Assembly: GCA_963717705.1 (NCBI GenBank)
Contig: CAVQWT010000003.1
Span: 124,001-188,000 of the forward strand
Direction: 5' to 3'
DNA length: 64,000 nucleotides
Source: CAVQWT01 sp963717705
GTDB taxonomy: Bacteria > Pseudomonadota > Gammaproteobacteria > Burkholderiales > Casimicrobiaceae
The notes under the pieces were generated by a model. The model saw nothing but the letters and a program-made list of their open reading frames with translations. It ran no database searches and was not told where the DNA came from. Below are positions 17,744-25,877 of this stretch, one piece after another. The position numbers and the translations under genes were made by a program. Each line of letters begins with the position of its first letter. Position 1 is the stretch's first letter.

Positions 17744-18766
17744 TCAGCGGCCGGAGTTCTTGACGATCAGCGCCTTCGCGCCGTCGACGAGCTGCTTGCC
17801 GTTCGCGCCCTTGGCCGTCATGTCGGCGACCCAGGCGTCGGCGATCGGCTGCCCGAGCTTGACCCAGTTCTCGAGCTCTTCCTTCGGGACGACGTTGATC
17901 GTGTCGGGCGCGACAGTCTTCCGGCCGATGACGTCGGCCTCGATGAACGCGCGGCCGATCTCGCCCGACAGCACCACGCCGCTGTTGGCGTCGATGACCT
18001 TCTTCAGGTCCGGCGGCAGCGCGTCGTACTTCGCCTTGTTCATCGCGAAGATGAACGTCGACGTGTAGAACGCCGGCAGCGCGGGATCGGTCTCGGTGTG
18101 GAACTTGGTCAGCTCCTGCACCTTCACCGACGGCACCACCTCCCACGGGATGACGGCGCCGTCGATGACGCCCTTCGACAGCGCCTCGCCGACCTGCGGC
18201 ACCGGCATCGCCACCGGGGTCGCGCCCAGCGCCGCGAGGAAGCGGTTGGTCTGGCGCGTCGGCGCGCGCACCTTCAGGCCCTTGAGGTCGGCCACCGTCC
18301 TGATCTGCTTGCCGGTCGTGTGGAAGACTCCCGGCCCGTGGACGTGCGTGGCCAGGAGCTTGACGTCGGCGAACTCGTTGGGCGCGTACTGCTGCACGTA
18401 CTCCCACAGCGCCTTGCTGGTCGCCTCGGCGTTGCGCATCATGAACGGCAGCTCGAACACCTCGACGGCGGGGAAGCGGCCGGCGGTGTAGCCGGGCAGC
18501 GTCCAGATGACGTCGACGACGCCGTCCTTGACCTGGTCGTAGAGCTGCGGCGGCGTGCCGCCCAGCTGCATCGACGGGTAGATCTGGCACTTGAGCTTGT
18601 TGCCGGATTCCTTCGCGATCCTGTCGCACCACGGCATGATGAACATGGTGTTCGCCGCCGAGCCCGCCGGCAGGAAGTGGTGCACCTTGAGGGTGACTTC
18701 CTGCGCCCGGGCAGGGGTCAGCGTCGCCAGCAGCGCGGCCGCGACCGCGAAAATCGTCCGTTTCAT
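17744..18766 (-). CDS. dctP: TRAP transporter substrate-binding protein (DctP)
   Basis: Periplasmic solute receptor of 340 residues. The signal peptide (MKRTIFAVAAALLATLTP, cleaved after ARAQ) is followed by VTLKVHHFLPAGSAANTMFI, the typical first strand and helix. The carboxylate-binding Arg region is LKGLKVRAPTRQTNRFLAAL. Its place between the aldolase and the TRAP permease genes suggests it captures the aromatic substrate of the pathway. Confidence 0.93.
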   Translation of the reverse strand: MKRTIFAVAAALLATLTPARAQEVTLKVHHFLPAGSAANTMFIMPWCDRIAKESGNKLKCQIYPSMQLGGTPPQLYDQVKDGVVDVIWTLPGYTAGRFPAVEVFELPFMMRNAEATSKALWEYVQQYAPNEFADVKLLATHVHGPGVFHTTGKQIRTVADLKGLKVRAPTRQTNRFLAALGATPVAMPVPQVGEALSKGVIDGAVIPWEVVPSVKVQELTKFHTETDPALPAFYTSTFIFAMNKAKYDALPPDLKKVIDANSGVVLSGEIGRAFIEADVIGRKTVAPDTINVVPKEELENWVKLGQPIADAWVADMTAKGANGKQLVDGAKALIVKNSGR

Positions 18767-18838
18767 GTTTCCTCCGTGATGCCGTTGCAGGATCCCGTCT
18801 CTTGCGCGCCGGAAGCCGGCGCCAGGCGGGACTTGGTT

Positions 18839-19549
18839 TCACTGTCCAGGATCGTCCCCGGGGTGGTCAATGTAGCGCAATCCGGCGCGCGCGAGCTTCT
18901 CGCGCATGTCGTAGAGATCGAGACCCAGCACGCCGGCGGCGAGGCGCGCCCGGTTGCCCGCCTCCTTCGCCTCGCGCGCCGCCGCGGCCGCCGCCACCGT
19001 CGTCGCCTGGCCGCGCGGCACGACGACAACGCCGTCGTCGTCGCCGATGACGACGTCGCCCGGATGCACGAGCTGGCCGGCGCAGATCACCGGCACGTTG
19101 ACCGAGCCGACCGTGGCCTTGACCGTGCCCTTGGCATTGACCGCCCGCGAGAATACCGGAAAGTTCATCTCGCGCAACTCGCGCACGTCGCGGCAGCCGG
19201 CGTCGATGACGAGGCCCGCGCCGCCGCGCGCGCGGAACGACGTCGCCAGCAGCTCGCCGAACATGCCGTCGGCGTTGTCCGACGACAGGCCGACGACGAC
19301 GACGTCGCCCGGCTGCAGCAGCTCGGCGGCGACGTGCAGCATCCAGTTGTCGCCCGGATGCGCGAACACGGTCACCGCGGTGCCGCAGAGCCGCGCCCCG
19401 GGAAAGACCGGCCGCATCCACGGCTGCAGCAGCCCGCTCCGGCCCTGCGCCTCGTGCACGGTGGCGACGCCGAACGCCGCCAGCGCGGCGACCGCCGCCG
19501 CGTCGGCGCGCTCGATGCGACGGACCGCGATGCCGGACGCCCCGATCAC
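18839..19549 (-). CDS. galC: RraA-family 4-carboxy-4-hydroxy-2-oxoadipate aldolase
   Basis: Class II (metal-dependent) pyruvate aldolase of 236 residues, splitting 4-carboxy-4-hydroxy-2-oxoadipate into pyruvate and oxaloacetate. The RraA/HMG-CHA aldolase core is visible: GDNWMLHVAAELLQPGDVVV and VIDAGCRDVRELREMNFPVF, the latter holding the substrate Arg and metal Asp. The GTG at 19549 overlaps the stop of the hydratase by four bases; this start gives the family's normal length. It catalyses the last step of the gallate and protocatechuate 4,5-cleavage routes, which fits its neighbours. Plain RraA proteins look similar, but context decides for the aldolase. Confidence 0.88.
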   Translation of the reverse strand: MIGASGIAVRRIERADAAAVAALAAFGVATVHEAQGRSGLLQPWMRPVFPGARLCGTAVTVFAHPGDNWMLHVAAELLQPGDVVVVGLSSDNADGMFGELLATSFRARGGAGLVIDAGCRDVRELREMNFPVFSRAVNAKGTVKATVGSVNVPVICAGQLVHPGDVVIGDDDGVVVVPRGQATTVAAAAAAREAKEAGNRARLAAGVLGLDLYDMREKLARAGLRYIDHPGDDPGQ

Positions 19550-21495
19550 GAGAAGTCTCCGCCGACCTGCGGGAACACGCGCTGGTAGCCCTCGGCGTAC
19601 GTGATCTTCAGGTCCGAGTTGCGCGAAGCCTGCACGCCGCGCTGCAGCGCGACGCGGGTGTAGTACTCCCACAGGTGCTCCTGCGCCGCCATCAGCTCGA
19701 ACGCCTTGCGCTTGCGCTCCCAGACCGGCGTGATGTCGAGCAGCAGCTGCGGCTTCCAGTTGCACTGCTCCGGCTGGTGCGGCTCGAACAGGAACACCGG
19801 CGGCGCGCCCAGCACCGGCTCGCCCGGCCGGTGGCCGTGCGCCTGCGCGACGACGCGCGCCTCCTGCGCGACGTGCGCCGCCAGCGGGTGGTCGAAGTTG
19901 TACGGGTCCTCGATCGAGTGGGTGAGGACGAACGAAGGGCGCACCGCGCGGTGAATGTCGGCGAGCCGCTCGACCACGTCGACGCCGACCCGCATCGGGT
20001 AGTCGCCGCAGTCGAAGAACTCGACGTCGGCGCCGAGCAGCGCGGCCGCCGCGGCCGCTTCGTCGCGGCGGTTGGCCTTGACCCGCTCGAGCGTCATGCC
20101 GGGCGTCTTCCACAGCTTGGCGGACTCGCCGCGCTCGCCGAACGACAGGCACACGACCTTGACCTTCCAGCCGCGCGACGCGTACAGCGCGATGGCACCG
20201 CCGGCGCGCCAGACGAAGTCGGCGGCATGGGCGCTCACCACCAGCAGGGACTTGGCTTCGGCTTCGGGCATCGTTCGACTCGCGAAAGGGATTGAACGGC
20301 GTCGGTCAGGCGACGACCGGGGGCGCGGTTCCCGCGGGCGACGGCGTGCGCTCCGACGGATTGCGTCCGTCACGGCAGCTGCGGCGCGCCCGTCCCACAC
20401 CGTCGCCGGGACCAGCACGTGGCCGTCCATCAGCGCGCGGGCGGTGCGCAGCAGCGACGCGCGCTCGACGGGCGCGGCATCGGTTCCGGCGGCGCCCGCG
20501 GCCGCGCCGCGCAGGCCGAGCTCGACGGTGAATTCGCCGGTCGGGTGCTCGACCGACAGCAGGCGCCGGGATCCGCTGCCGGGGCGCGCGACCGCCGCCG
20601 CGGTGGTGCCGGCGATGACGCAGGCGGTGGCGACCGACACCGCGCCCAGCACGCCGATCGCCTCGTGACAGACCCTGGGGATGAACGTGCGCGTGGCGAT
20701 CGCGCCGCCGTCGCGCGGCGGCGCCACCAGCGTCATCTTCGGCACGACGCTGTTGCGGACGTCGCCCAGGTTCATCCGCGGGCCGGCGACGAGCCGGATC
20801 GCCTCCAGCCGCGCCTTGAGCTCGGCGTCCGCGTTGAGCTCCGCCGGCGTCTCGTAGCCGGTGCGCCCGAGGTGGCGGGCCTCGATCAGGACCACCGGCA
20901 TGCCGTTGTCGATGCAGGTGACCGGGACCCCGTCGATGTCGTCGCACACGCTGCCCGTCGGCAGCAGCGCGCCGCAGCTCGAGCCGGCGGTGTCGTCGAA
21001 GGTCAGCATCACCGGCGCGGCGGCGCCCGGCACGCCGCTGATCCGCGCCGTGCCCGCGTAGTCGACCGCGCCGCCCGGGGTCCGCACGCGCGCCTCGCAG
21101 CGGCTGGCCGTGTTGACGAGGTGGATGCGCACCGTCGTCTCGTCGCCGGTCGCGGCGACGAGGCCGCGCTCGATGGCGAACGGCCCGACGCCGGCGAGGA
21201 TGTTGCCGCAGGTCGGCGCGACGTCGACGCGCGCCTCGTCGACGACCACCTGCGCGAACAGGTAGTCGACGTCGCAGTCCGGCCGCGCCGAGCGGGAGAC
21301 GATCGCCACCTTGCTGGTCAGCGGATGCGCGCCGCCGATGCCGTCGACCTGGCGCTCGTCCGGCGAGCCGAACGCGGCCAGCAGCACGCGGTCGCGCGTC
21401 GCCGCGTCGGCCGGCAGGTCCGCGGCCAGGAAATAGGCCCCCTTGGACGTGCCGCCGCGCATCAGCGTGCAGCGAATGGCGGTCTGGCGCGACAT
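19546..21495 (-). CDS. galD-galB: 4-oxalomesaconate tautomerase (GalD, PrpF fold) joined in frame to 4-oxalomesaconate hydratase (GalB, PIG-L fold)
   Basis: One uninterrupted frame of 649 codons holds two enzymes. Residues 1-370 are a PrpF-family tautomerase: LMRGGTSKGAYFLAADLP, GIGGAHPLTSKVAIV, VDVAPTCGNILAGVGPFA with the catalytic Cys, and a normal family end near ATVWDG. A 38-residue Arg/Pro/Ala-rich stretch follows, then from Met409 a complete PIG-L-type hydratase of 241 residues with the zinc motif AHAADF and HSIEDPYNFDHP. The enzymes catalyse consecutive steps (keto-enol tautomerisation, then hydration of 4-oxalomesaconate). An internal ATG at 20271 has no good ribosome-binding site. 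Either this is a true fusion or an indel has removed the galD stop; in a neighbouring frame a stop lies at 20306. Confidence 0.85.
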   Translation of the reverse strand: MSRQTAIRCTLMRGGTSKGAYFLAADLPADAATRDRVLLAAFGSPDERQVDGIGGAHPLTSKVAIVSRSARPDCDVDYLFAQVVVDEARVDVAPTCGNILAGVGPFAIERGLVAATGDETTVRIHLVNTASRCEARVRTPGGAVDYAGTARISGVPGAAAPVMLTFDDTAGSSCGALLPTGSVCDDIDGVPVTCIDNGMPVVLIEARHLGRTGYETPAELNADAELKARLEAIRLVAGPRMNLGDVRNSVVPKMTLVAPPRDGGAIATRTFIPRVCHEAIGVLGAVSVATACVIAGTTAAAVARPGSGSRRLLSVEHPTGEFTVELGLRGAAAGAAGTDAAPVERASLLRTARALMDGHVLVPATVWDGRAAAAVTDAIRRSARRRPREPRPRSSPDRRRSIPFASRTMPEAEAKSLLVVSAHAADFVWRAGGAIALYASRGWKVKVVCLSFGERGESAKLWKTPGMTLERVKANRRDEAAAAAALLGADVEFFDCGDYPMRVGVDVVERLADIHRAVRPSFVLTHSIEDPYNFDHPLAAHVAQEARVVAQAHGHRPGEPVLGAPPVFLFEPHQPEQCNWKPQLLLDITPVWERKRKAFELMAAQEHLWEYYTRVALQRGVQASRNSDLKITYAEGYQRVFPQVGGDFS

Positions 21496-21695
21496 GGCGG
21501 TTGCCTGGATCCTCGAATTCAGCCGGCACCTGCATCGTGCGGCAAAGTGCCCCGGCGGCTTTCCCCGGAAGTCGGCCGCGGGATTTGCTATCCTCGGCCG
21601 GTGCCGCCCCGCGCGCTGCGAGGGGCCGGCCGATGACCTCCGCACAGTCTAGGGCCGCGTGCCTCGTGGCCCGTAATGAAGAATCGGGGGCGGCC

Positions 21696-21713
21696 GATAC
21701 CGGTTTCGCTATC
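21696..21713. promoter_or_regulatory. Possible LysR-type operator in the gallate divergent promoter
   Basis: GATA-N10-TATC, set within a larger GGGG...CCCC symmetry, lies immediately before the start of the LysR gene and in the region shared with the galD operon. Short imperfect dyads of this form (T-N11-A type) are typical LysR binding sites and a position overlapping its own start would fit autorepression. The dyad is short, so chance is possible. Confidence 0.3.
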
Positions 21714-21717
21714 CCCC

Positions 21718-22668
21718 ATGGCCAAGTCACTTCCTTCCGACTGGTTCCTGCGCTCGCGGCTGAAGATGCGCCACGTGCTGCTGCTCGCGGCGATCGACGA
21801 GCAGCGCAGCCTGCACAAGGCGGCCGCGTCGCTGCACATGACGCAGCCTGCGGCGACCAAGCTGCTGGCGGACCTCGAGGCGCTGCTCGAGCTGCGGCTG
21901 TTCGAGCGCACCGCCCGCGGGCTCACGCCGACGGCGCACGGCGAGAGCCTGGTCCGCCACGCGAAGTCGATGCTGGGCACCCTCGAGCACGCGCGCGCCG
22001 AGCTGTCGGCGATCAGCGACGGCGCGACCGGGCGCATCGTGATGGGCACGCTGCTCGTCGTCGCGCCGGTGCTGGTGCCGCGCGCGCTGGCGGCGTTCAA
22101 GCGCGCGAACCCGCGGGTGACGGTGCAGGTGCAGGAGGGCAACCTCGCGACGCTGCTGCCGCTGCTGCGCCACGGCGAGCTCGACCTCATCGTCGGGCGG
22201 CTGACCAGCGACTTCGACAGCCGCGGGCTGCGCTTCGAGGCCTGCTACGACGAGCCGATGTGCGTCGTGGTCCGCGCGGCGCATCCGCTGGCCGGCCTGA
22301 AGCGCCTGAAGCTCACGGCGCTGGCAGCGGAGGACTGGATCCTCCCCGGGCCCGAGACCGCGTACCGGCACCGGATCGACGCCGCGTTCCGGCAGCTGGG
22401 CGTCGAGCCGCCGGCGCGGCTGGTCGAGTCGGTGTCGATCCTCACCAACACGGCGCTGCTGCAGCAGACCGACATGCTCGGCGTGATGCCGGTCAACGTC
22501 GCGCGCCACTACGTCGCGGCCGGGTCGCTGGCGATCCTCGCCGTCGAGCTGCCGCCGCCCTCGGGTCCCGTCGGCACCATCACCCGCGCAGGCGCGGCGT
22601 CCTGCCCCGGCCTCGAGCTGCTGCTGCAGGCGCTGCGCGACGCGGGCGCCGAGATCGCCCGCAGCTGA
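21718..22668 (+). CDS. LysR-family transcriptional regulator (GalR-like)
   Basis: LysR regulator of 316 residues, divergent from the galD-galB operon. The winged HTH is near the N-terminus (HVLLLAAIDEQRSLHKAAAS, then MTQPAATKLLADLEALL), followed by the two-lobed effector domain (GRIVMGTLLVVAPVLVPRAL, LDLIVGRLTSDF). The start was set at the ATG at 21718, giving MAKSLPSDWFLRSRLKMR; an in-frame ATG 42 bases upstream is possible but has no ribosome-binding site. It probably activates the gallate operon with gallate or an oxalomesaconate-type intermediate as effector; this is inference from position. Confidence 0.9.
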   Translation: MAKSLPSDWFLRSRLKMRHVLLLAAIDEQRSLHKAAASLHMTQPAATKLLADLEALLELRLFERTARGLTPTAHGESLVRHAKSMLGTLEHARAELSAISDGATGRIVMGTLLVVAPVLVPRALAAFKRANPRVTVQVQEGNLATLLPLLRHGELDLIVGRLTSDFDSRGLRFEACYDEPMCVVVRAAHPLAGLKRLKLTALAAEDWILPGPETAYRHRIDAAFRQLGVEPPARLVESVSILTNTALLQQTDMLGVMPVNVARHYVAAGSLAILAVELPPPSGPVGTITRAGAASCPGLELLLQALRDAGAEIARS

Positions 22669-22690
22669 GGCTCGCCCGGTCCGTGCCGGG

Positions 22691-23491
22691 TCAGCGCCGG
22701 TCGGGGGCGGCGGCCGGCCGGCGCGCGCGCAGCCACCCGAACAGGCAGGCGATCACCGCCCCCGAAAAGAGGTGCTTGAGGTTGTGCCCGCTGACGATGC
22801 CACCGGTGAGCTCCCAGATCTGCCAGTCGAGCTGCTCGCAGATCGTCTCGGCGACGTCGAAGGCGACCGCCGCCCACAGCCAGCCCGCGGCGGTGTAGCG
22901 CGCCGGGCGCAGGATCAGCAGCGTCAGCACCAGGACGGTGGCGCCGATACGCATCACCAGGTAGAGCAGCAGGTCGCCGCGGCCGGCCGCCTCGGTGAAC
23001 GCCCACAGCAGCACCCCGCCGACGGCCACCAGCCCGAACGGCAGCAGCGCCTCGTGGCCGAACGGCGGCGACACGCGATCGGCGAGCACCAGCGCCAGCA
23101 CCGCGGTGAGCAGCAGAGACATCGGCAGCCGGTCCCACACCAGCCGCGCGTTGTCGGGGTCCCAGTGGTAGTACGCCGAGCCGAATGCGGTGAGGATCGC
23201 CGCGATCACCAGCAGCCGGTACGCCGGCCGGTCGTCGCCGGTCACCGCCACCTCCCGGTACAGCAACGCCCCCCAGACGCCGGAAAACAGGATCGCGAGG
23301 TTGGTCAGAACGTCGCCCGCGCGCGGCACGAAGCCGAGCTGCCGGGTGTCGGCGAAGTCGTGATAGCTCAGCCACTGCGGCAGCGGTCCGAACACCAGCC
23401 GGAGGATGCCGTAGAGCAGCAACGCGACGCCGGCCAGCTCCCAGGCCTGCTGCCGCTCGGTGACCGGACCCCTGAACCTGGCGAAGAGCAT
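22691..23491 (-). CDS. Alkaline ceramidase-like integral membrane hydrolase (CREST superfamily)
   Basis: Membrane protein of 266 residues with about seven hydrophobic helices. The motifs expected of the CREST superfamily are present: Ser and His spaced as in GSAYYHWDPDN, an Asp in LVWDRLPM, and the pair HNLKH near the C-terminus, which together would bind zinc. Members include alkaline ceramidases and PAQR receptors; bacterial ones are mostly uncharacterised membrane hydrolases. It converges on the LysR gene with 22 bp between stops. The substrate may be an amide-linked lipid, but this is not shown by sequence. Confidence 0.7.
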   Translation of the reverse strand: MLFARFRGPVTERQQAWELAGVALLLYGILRLVFGPLPQWLSYHDFADTRQLGFVPRAGDVLTNLAILFSGVWGALLYREVAVTGDDRPAYRLLVIAAILTAFGSAYYHWDPDNARLVWDRLPMSLLLTAVLALVLADRVSPPFGHEALLPFGLVAVGGVLLWAFTEAAGRGDLLLYLVMRIGATVLVLTLLILRPARYTAAGWLWAAVAFDVAETICEQLDWQIWELTGGIVSGHNLKHLFSGAVIACLFGWLRARRPAAAPDRR

Positions 23492-23504
23492 CGGCGTACG
23501 CGGC

Positions 23505-24557
23505 CTATTGCAGCCGCGGCTTCTTGAGGAACGATTCGCGGTCGGCGGAGCCCAGTTCCACCGTCCGCGACGCCCCGCCGCGGGTCAGCACCAGCGGCAC
23601 CGCGACGCCGGCGGATCCGGACCGCCAGACGGCGCGGTAGAACTCGGGAAGCGTCGCCACGCGGACGCCGGAGGCCTCGACCACGACGTCGCCGGGGCGC
23701 ACGCCGGCGCGCTCCGCCGGGCCGCCCGTCGCGACGCCCTGGACGATCAGCCGCCCCTCGTCCTCCGCGGTGTAGATGCCGAGCCAGGGCCGCGCCGGCG
23801 CACGACGCGCGCCGAAGCGCCGCAGCTCGTCGAGGACCGGGGCCAGCAGCTCGACCGGGATGAACATGTTGCCCTTGATCTCGTCGTCGCCGTCGCGCTC
23901 CTGGACGAACAGCGAGCCCAGCCCGACCAGCACGCCTTCTTCGTCGACCAGCGCGGCGCCGCTCCACTCCGGGTGCGGCGGCCGGGTGAACAGCGCTTCG
24001 TCGAGCAGGTATTCCCAGTAGCCGGCGAATTCGCGCTTGGCGAAGACGCGGGCGGCCAGCGCGTGCGCGCGGCCGCCGTGGCCCAGCGCGTAGACTTCGC
24101 TGCCCTCGTCCAGTGCGGCGAGCGCCCCAGGCTGCGCCAGCGCCAGCGGCGGCAGGTCGAGGCGGGCGAGCGGCTGCACCAGGCCGAAGCCGGTGGCGAA
24201 ATCGTAGGCGAGCGGCGTCGCGGGCACGACGCGGCCGTCGTTGGACGAGAGCCAGATCGTTTCCGCCTCGGTGATCAGGTAGCCGACCGTCAGCACCAGC
24301 CCGTCGTCGCCGATGACGACGCCGTTGCCGGTGCGCTCGGTGCCGAGGATCGACGCGGTGAACGCGTCCTCCGGCACCTCGGCGCGAAGCGCCACGACCG
24401 CGTTCATCGCCGCCGCGAGGTCGAACCGCAGGTCGACGGCATGCGGCTGCAGGCTCGAGGGAAACGCCCACTGGTTGGGATCGGCCATCGGTCGGTCGAA
24501 GCGAAAGTAGGGATTGACGGGGCGCCCGGCGCCGGTGGTGCGCCCGGGCGCGCCCAT
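23505..24557 (-). CDS. Degenerate trypsin-like (HtrA-type) protein with C-terminal PDZ domain
   Basis: Protein of 350 residues in two parts. Residues of about 70-230 follow the HtrA protease fold (GNGVVIGDDGLVLTVGYLI, then DFATGFGLVQPLARLDLP, then WSGAALVDEEGVLVGLGSL), and from about 245 a PDZ domain follows (YTAEDEGRLIVQGVATGGPA, ERAGVRPGDVVVEASGVRV). The catalytic His position reads GYL where TNAHV is expected, and the Asp position reads GFG. Only a Ser-Gly resembling the nucleophile remains. It is therefore probably non-proteolytic. No signal peptide is obvious; an alternative start lies at 24488. It is divergent from the ankyrin gene. Confidence 0.75.
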   Translation of the reverse strand: MGAPGRTTGAGRPVNPYFRFDRPMADPNQWAFPSSLQPHAVDLRFDLAAAMNAVVALRAEVPEDAFTASILGTERTGNGVVIGDDGLVLTVGYLITEAETIWLSSNDGRVVPATPLAYDFATGFGLVQPLARLDLPPLALAQPGALAALDEGSEVYALGHGGRAHALAARVFAKREFAGYWEYLLDEALFTRPPHPEWSGAALVDEEGVLVGLGSLFVQERDGDDEIKGNMFIPVELLAPVLDELRRFGARRAPARPWLGIYTAEDEGRLIVQGVATGGPAERAGVRPGDVVVEASGVRVATLPEFYRAVWRSGSAGVAVPLVLTRGGASRTVELGSADRESFLKKPRLQ

Positions 24558-24603
24558 ATTACGCGACTCATGCAGAATACGCGCTCGAATGGAGGATCAC
24601 ACC

Positions 24604-25317
24604 GTGCGCCACCCAGCCCGCCCGCTCGTCGCCGCCTTCACCCTTGCCGCCGGCATCGGCCTCACGGTCGGGGCCCCCGGCGCCGCCCTGGCGCAGGTGG
24701 CCCCGACGCCGACCGAGCGCGCCGCCTACCAGGGCCTGTTCGCCGCCGCGCAGCAGGGCGACCCCGCCACGATCGCCCGGCTCGTCGCCGGCGGCGCCAA
24801 CCCGAACGCGCGCGACGCGTACGGCCGCACGCCGCTGCACGTCGCGGCCCACGCCGGGCAGCACGACGCGATGCGCGCGCTGGCGAAGGCCGGCGGCGAC
24901 CCGAATGCGCTGGAAAGCGATCGCTACGACATCGTGACCATCGCCGCCGTCGCCAACGACCTGCCGACGCTCAAGGTCGCGCTGGCGATCGGCGGCAAGG
25001 CCACCAACATCACCAGCCGCTACGACGGCACCGCGCTGATCGCCGCCGCCCACCTCGGCCACGTCGAGGTCGTGCGCGAACTCATCCGCGCCGGCGCGCC
25101 GCTGGATCACGTCAACAACCTGGGCTGGACCGCCGTGATCGAGTCGATCGTGCTGGGCAACGGCGGCGCGCGCCACACCGCGACGCTGAAGGCGCTGGTC
25201 GACGCCGGCGCGAACGTCAACATCGCCGACCGCAGCGGCACGAAGCCGCTGGCGCTGGCGAAGGGCCGCGGCTATCGCGACATGGTCGTCCTGCTCGAGA
25301 AGGCCGGCGCGCGCTGA
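24604..25317 (+). CDS. Exported ankyrin-repeat protein
   Basis: Protein of 237 residues with a signal peptide (MRHPARPLVAAFTLAAGIG, cleaved after ALA near residue 30) followed by about five ankyrin repeats. Clear units are NARDAYGRTPLHVAAHAGQ, then GTALIAAAHLGHVEVVRELI, then a third with NLGWTAVIESIVLG, and NIADRSGTKPLALAKGRGY near the end. The GTG at 24604 was chosen because GGAGG lies nine bases upstream; an ATG at 24589 would place charged residues before the signal. Periplasmic ankyrin proteins mediate protein contacts, often for a neighbouring toxin or catalase; the partner is not evident here. Confidence 0.85.
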   Translation: MRHPARPLVAAFTLAAGIGLTVGAPGAALAQVAPTPTERAAYQGLFAAAQQGDPATIARLVAGGANPNARDAYGRTPLHVAAHAGQHDAMRALAKAGGDPNALESDRYDIVTIAAVANDLPTLKVALAIGGKATNITSRYDGTALIAAAHLGHVEVVRELIRAGAPLDHVNNLGWTAVIESIVLGNGGARHTATLKALVDAGANVNIADRSGTKPLALAKGRGYRDMVVLLEKAGAR

Positions 25318-25403
25318 CCCGACGCCGCACGCGGCCGCCACCGACCCCGGCGCACCAGGCTTTCACACCCCGCCCCCCACCCGCAAGCCGACGGAACTTC
25401 CGC

Positions 25404-25877
25404 ATGCTGAGCTCGATCACAAATTTCTTCGACCGCCAGTTCGGCGCTGCCGCGACCGCGGCCGACGACCGGCATTCGATCGAGCTCGCGACCGCCGCGC
25501 TGCTGACCGAGATCGTGCGCATGGACGGCAGCACCGATCCGGTGGAGCGCGACGCCGTGCTGCGTGCGGTGCGCGGAAAGTTCGGCCTCTCCGCCGACGA
25601 GGCGCAGGCGCTGATCGACCTGGCCGAGGAAGAGGCGCGCGCGGCGACCGACTATTACCAGTTCACGTCGATCATCAACCGGCGCTTCACGCAGGCGCAG
25701 AAGGTCCGCGTCGTGCGGCTGCTGTGGGACGTGGCGTACGCCGACGCCGTCGCGAGTCCCTACGAGGAACACCTGATCCGGAAGCTGTCGGACCTGCTGT
25801 ACGTCGAGCACCGCGACTACATCAACGCCAAGCTGGAAGCGCGCGCCGCGGCCGGCGCGGGATCGCCGCCGCCGTGA
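25404..25877 (+). CDS. TerB-family (tellurite resistance B-like) protein
   Basis: All-helical protein of 157 residues. It matches the TerB-like fold: LATAALLTEIVRMDGSTDPV, ERDAVLRAVRGKFGLS, DAQ-like acidic helix LIDLAEEEARAATD, and LWDVAYADAVASPYEEHLIR, with the conserved acidic residues that bind metal in TerB relatives. It lacks a signal peptide and is probably cytosolic or membrane-associated. Its TGA overlaps the GTG of the next gene by four bases, so the two are coupled. Real tellurite resistance should not be assumed; stand-alone TerB-like proteins are widespread and mostly uncharacterised. Confidence 0.82.
   Translation: MLSSITNFFDRQFGAAATAADDRHSIELATAALLTEIVRMDGSTDPVERDAVLRAVRGKFGLSADEAQALIDLAEEEARAATDYYQFTSIINRRFTQAQKVRVVRLLWDVAYADAVASPYEEHLIRKLSDLLYVEHRDYINAKLEARAAAGAGSPPP

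Noticed and set aside
25404..25877. A tellurite-resistance island
   Set aside because: Only one TerB-like protein is present; no TerA, TerC, TerD or TerZ genes are nearby.
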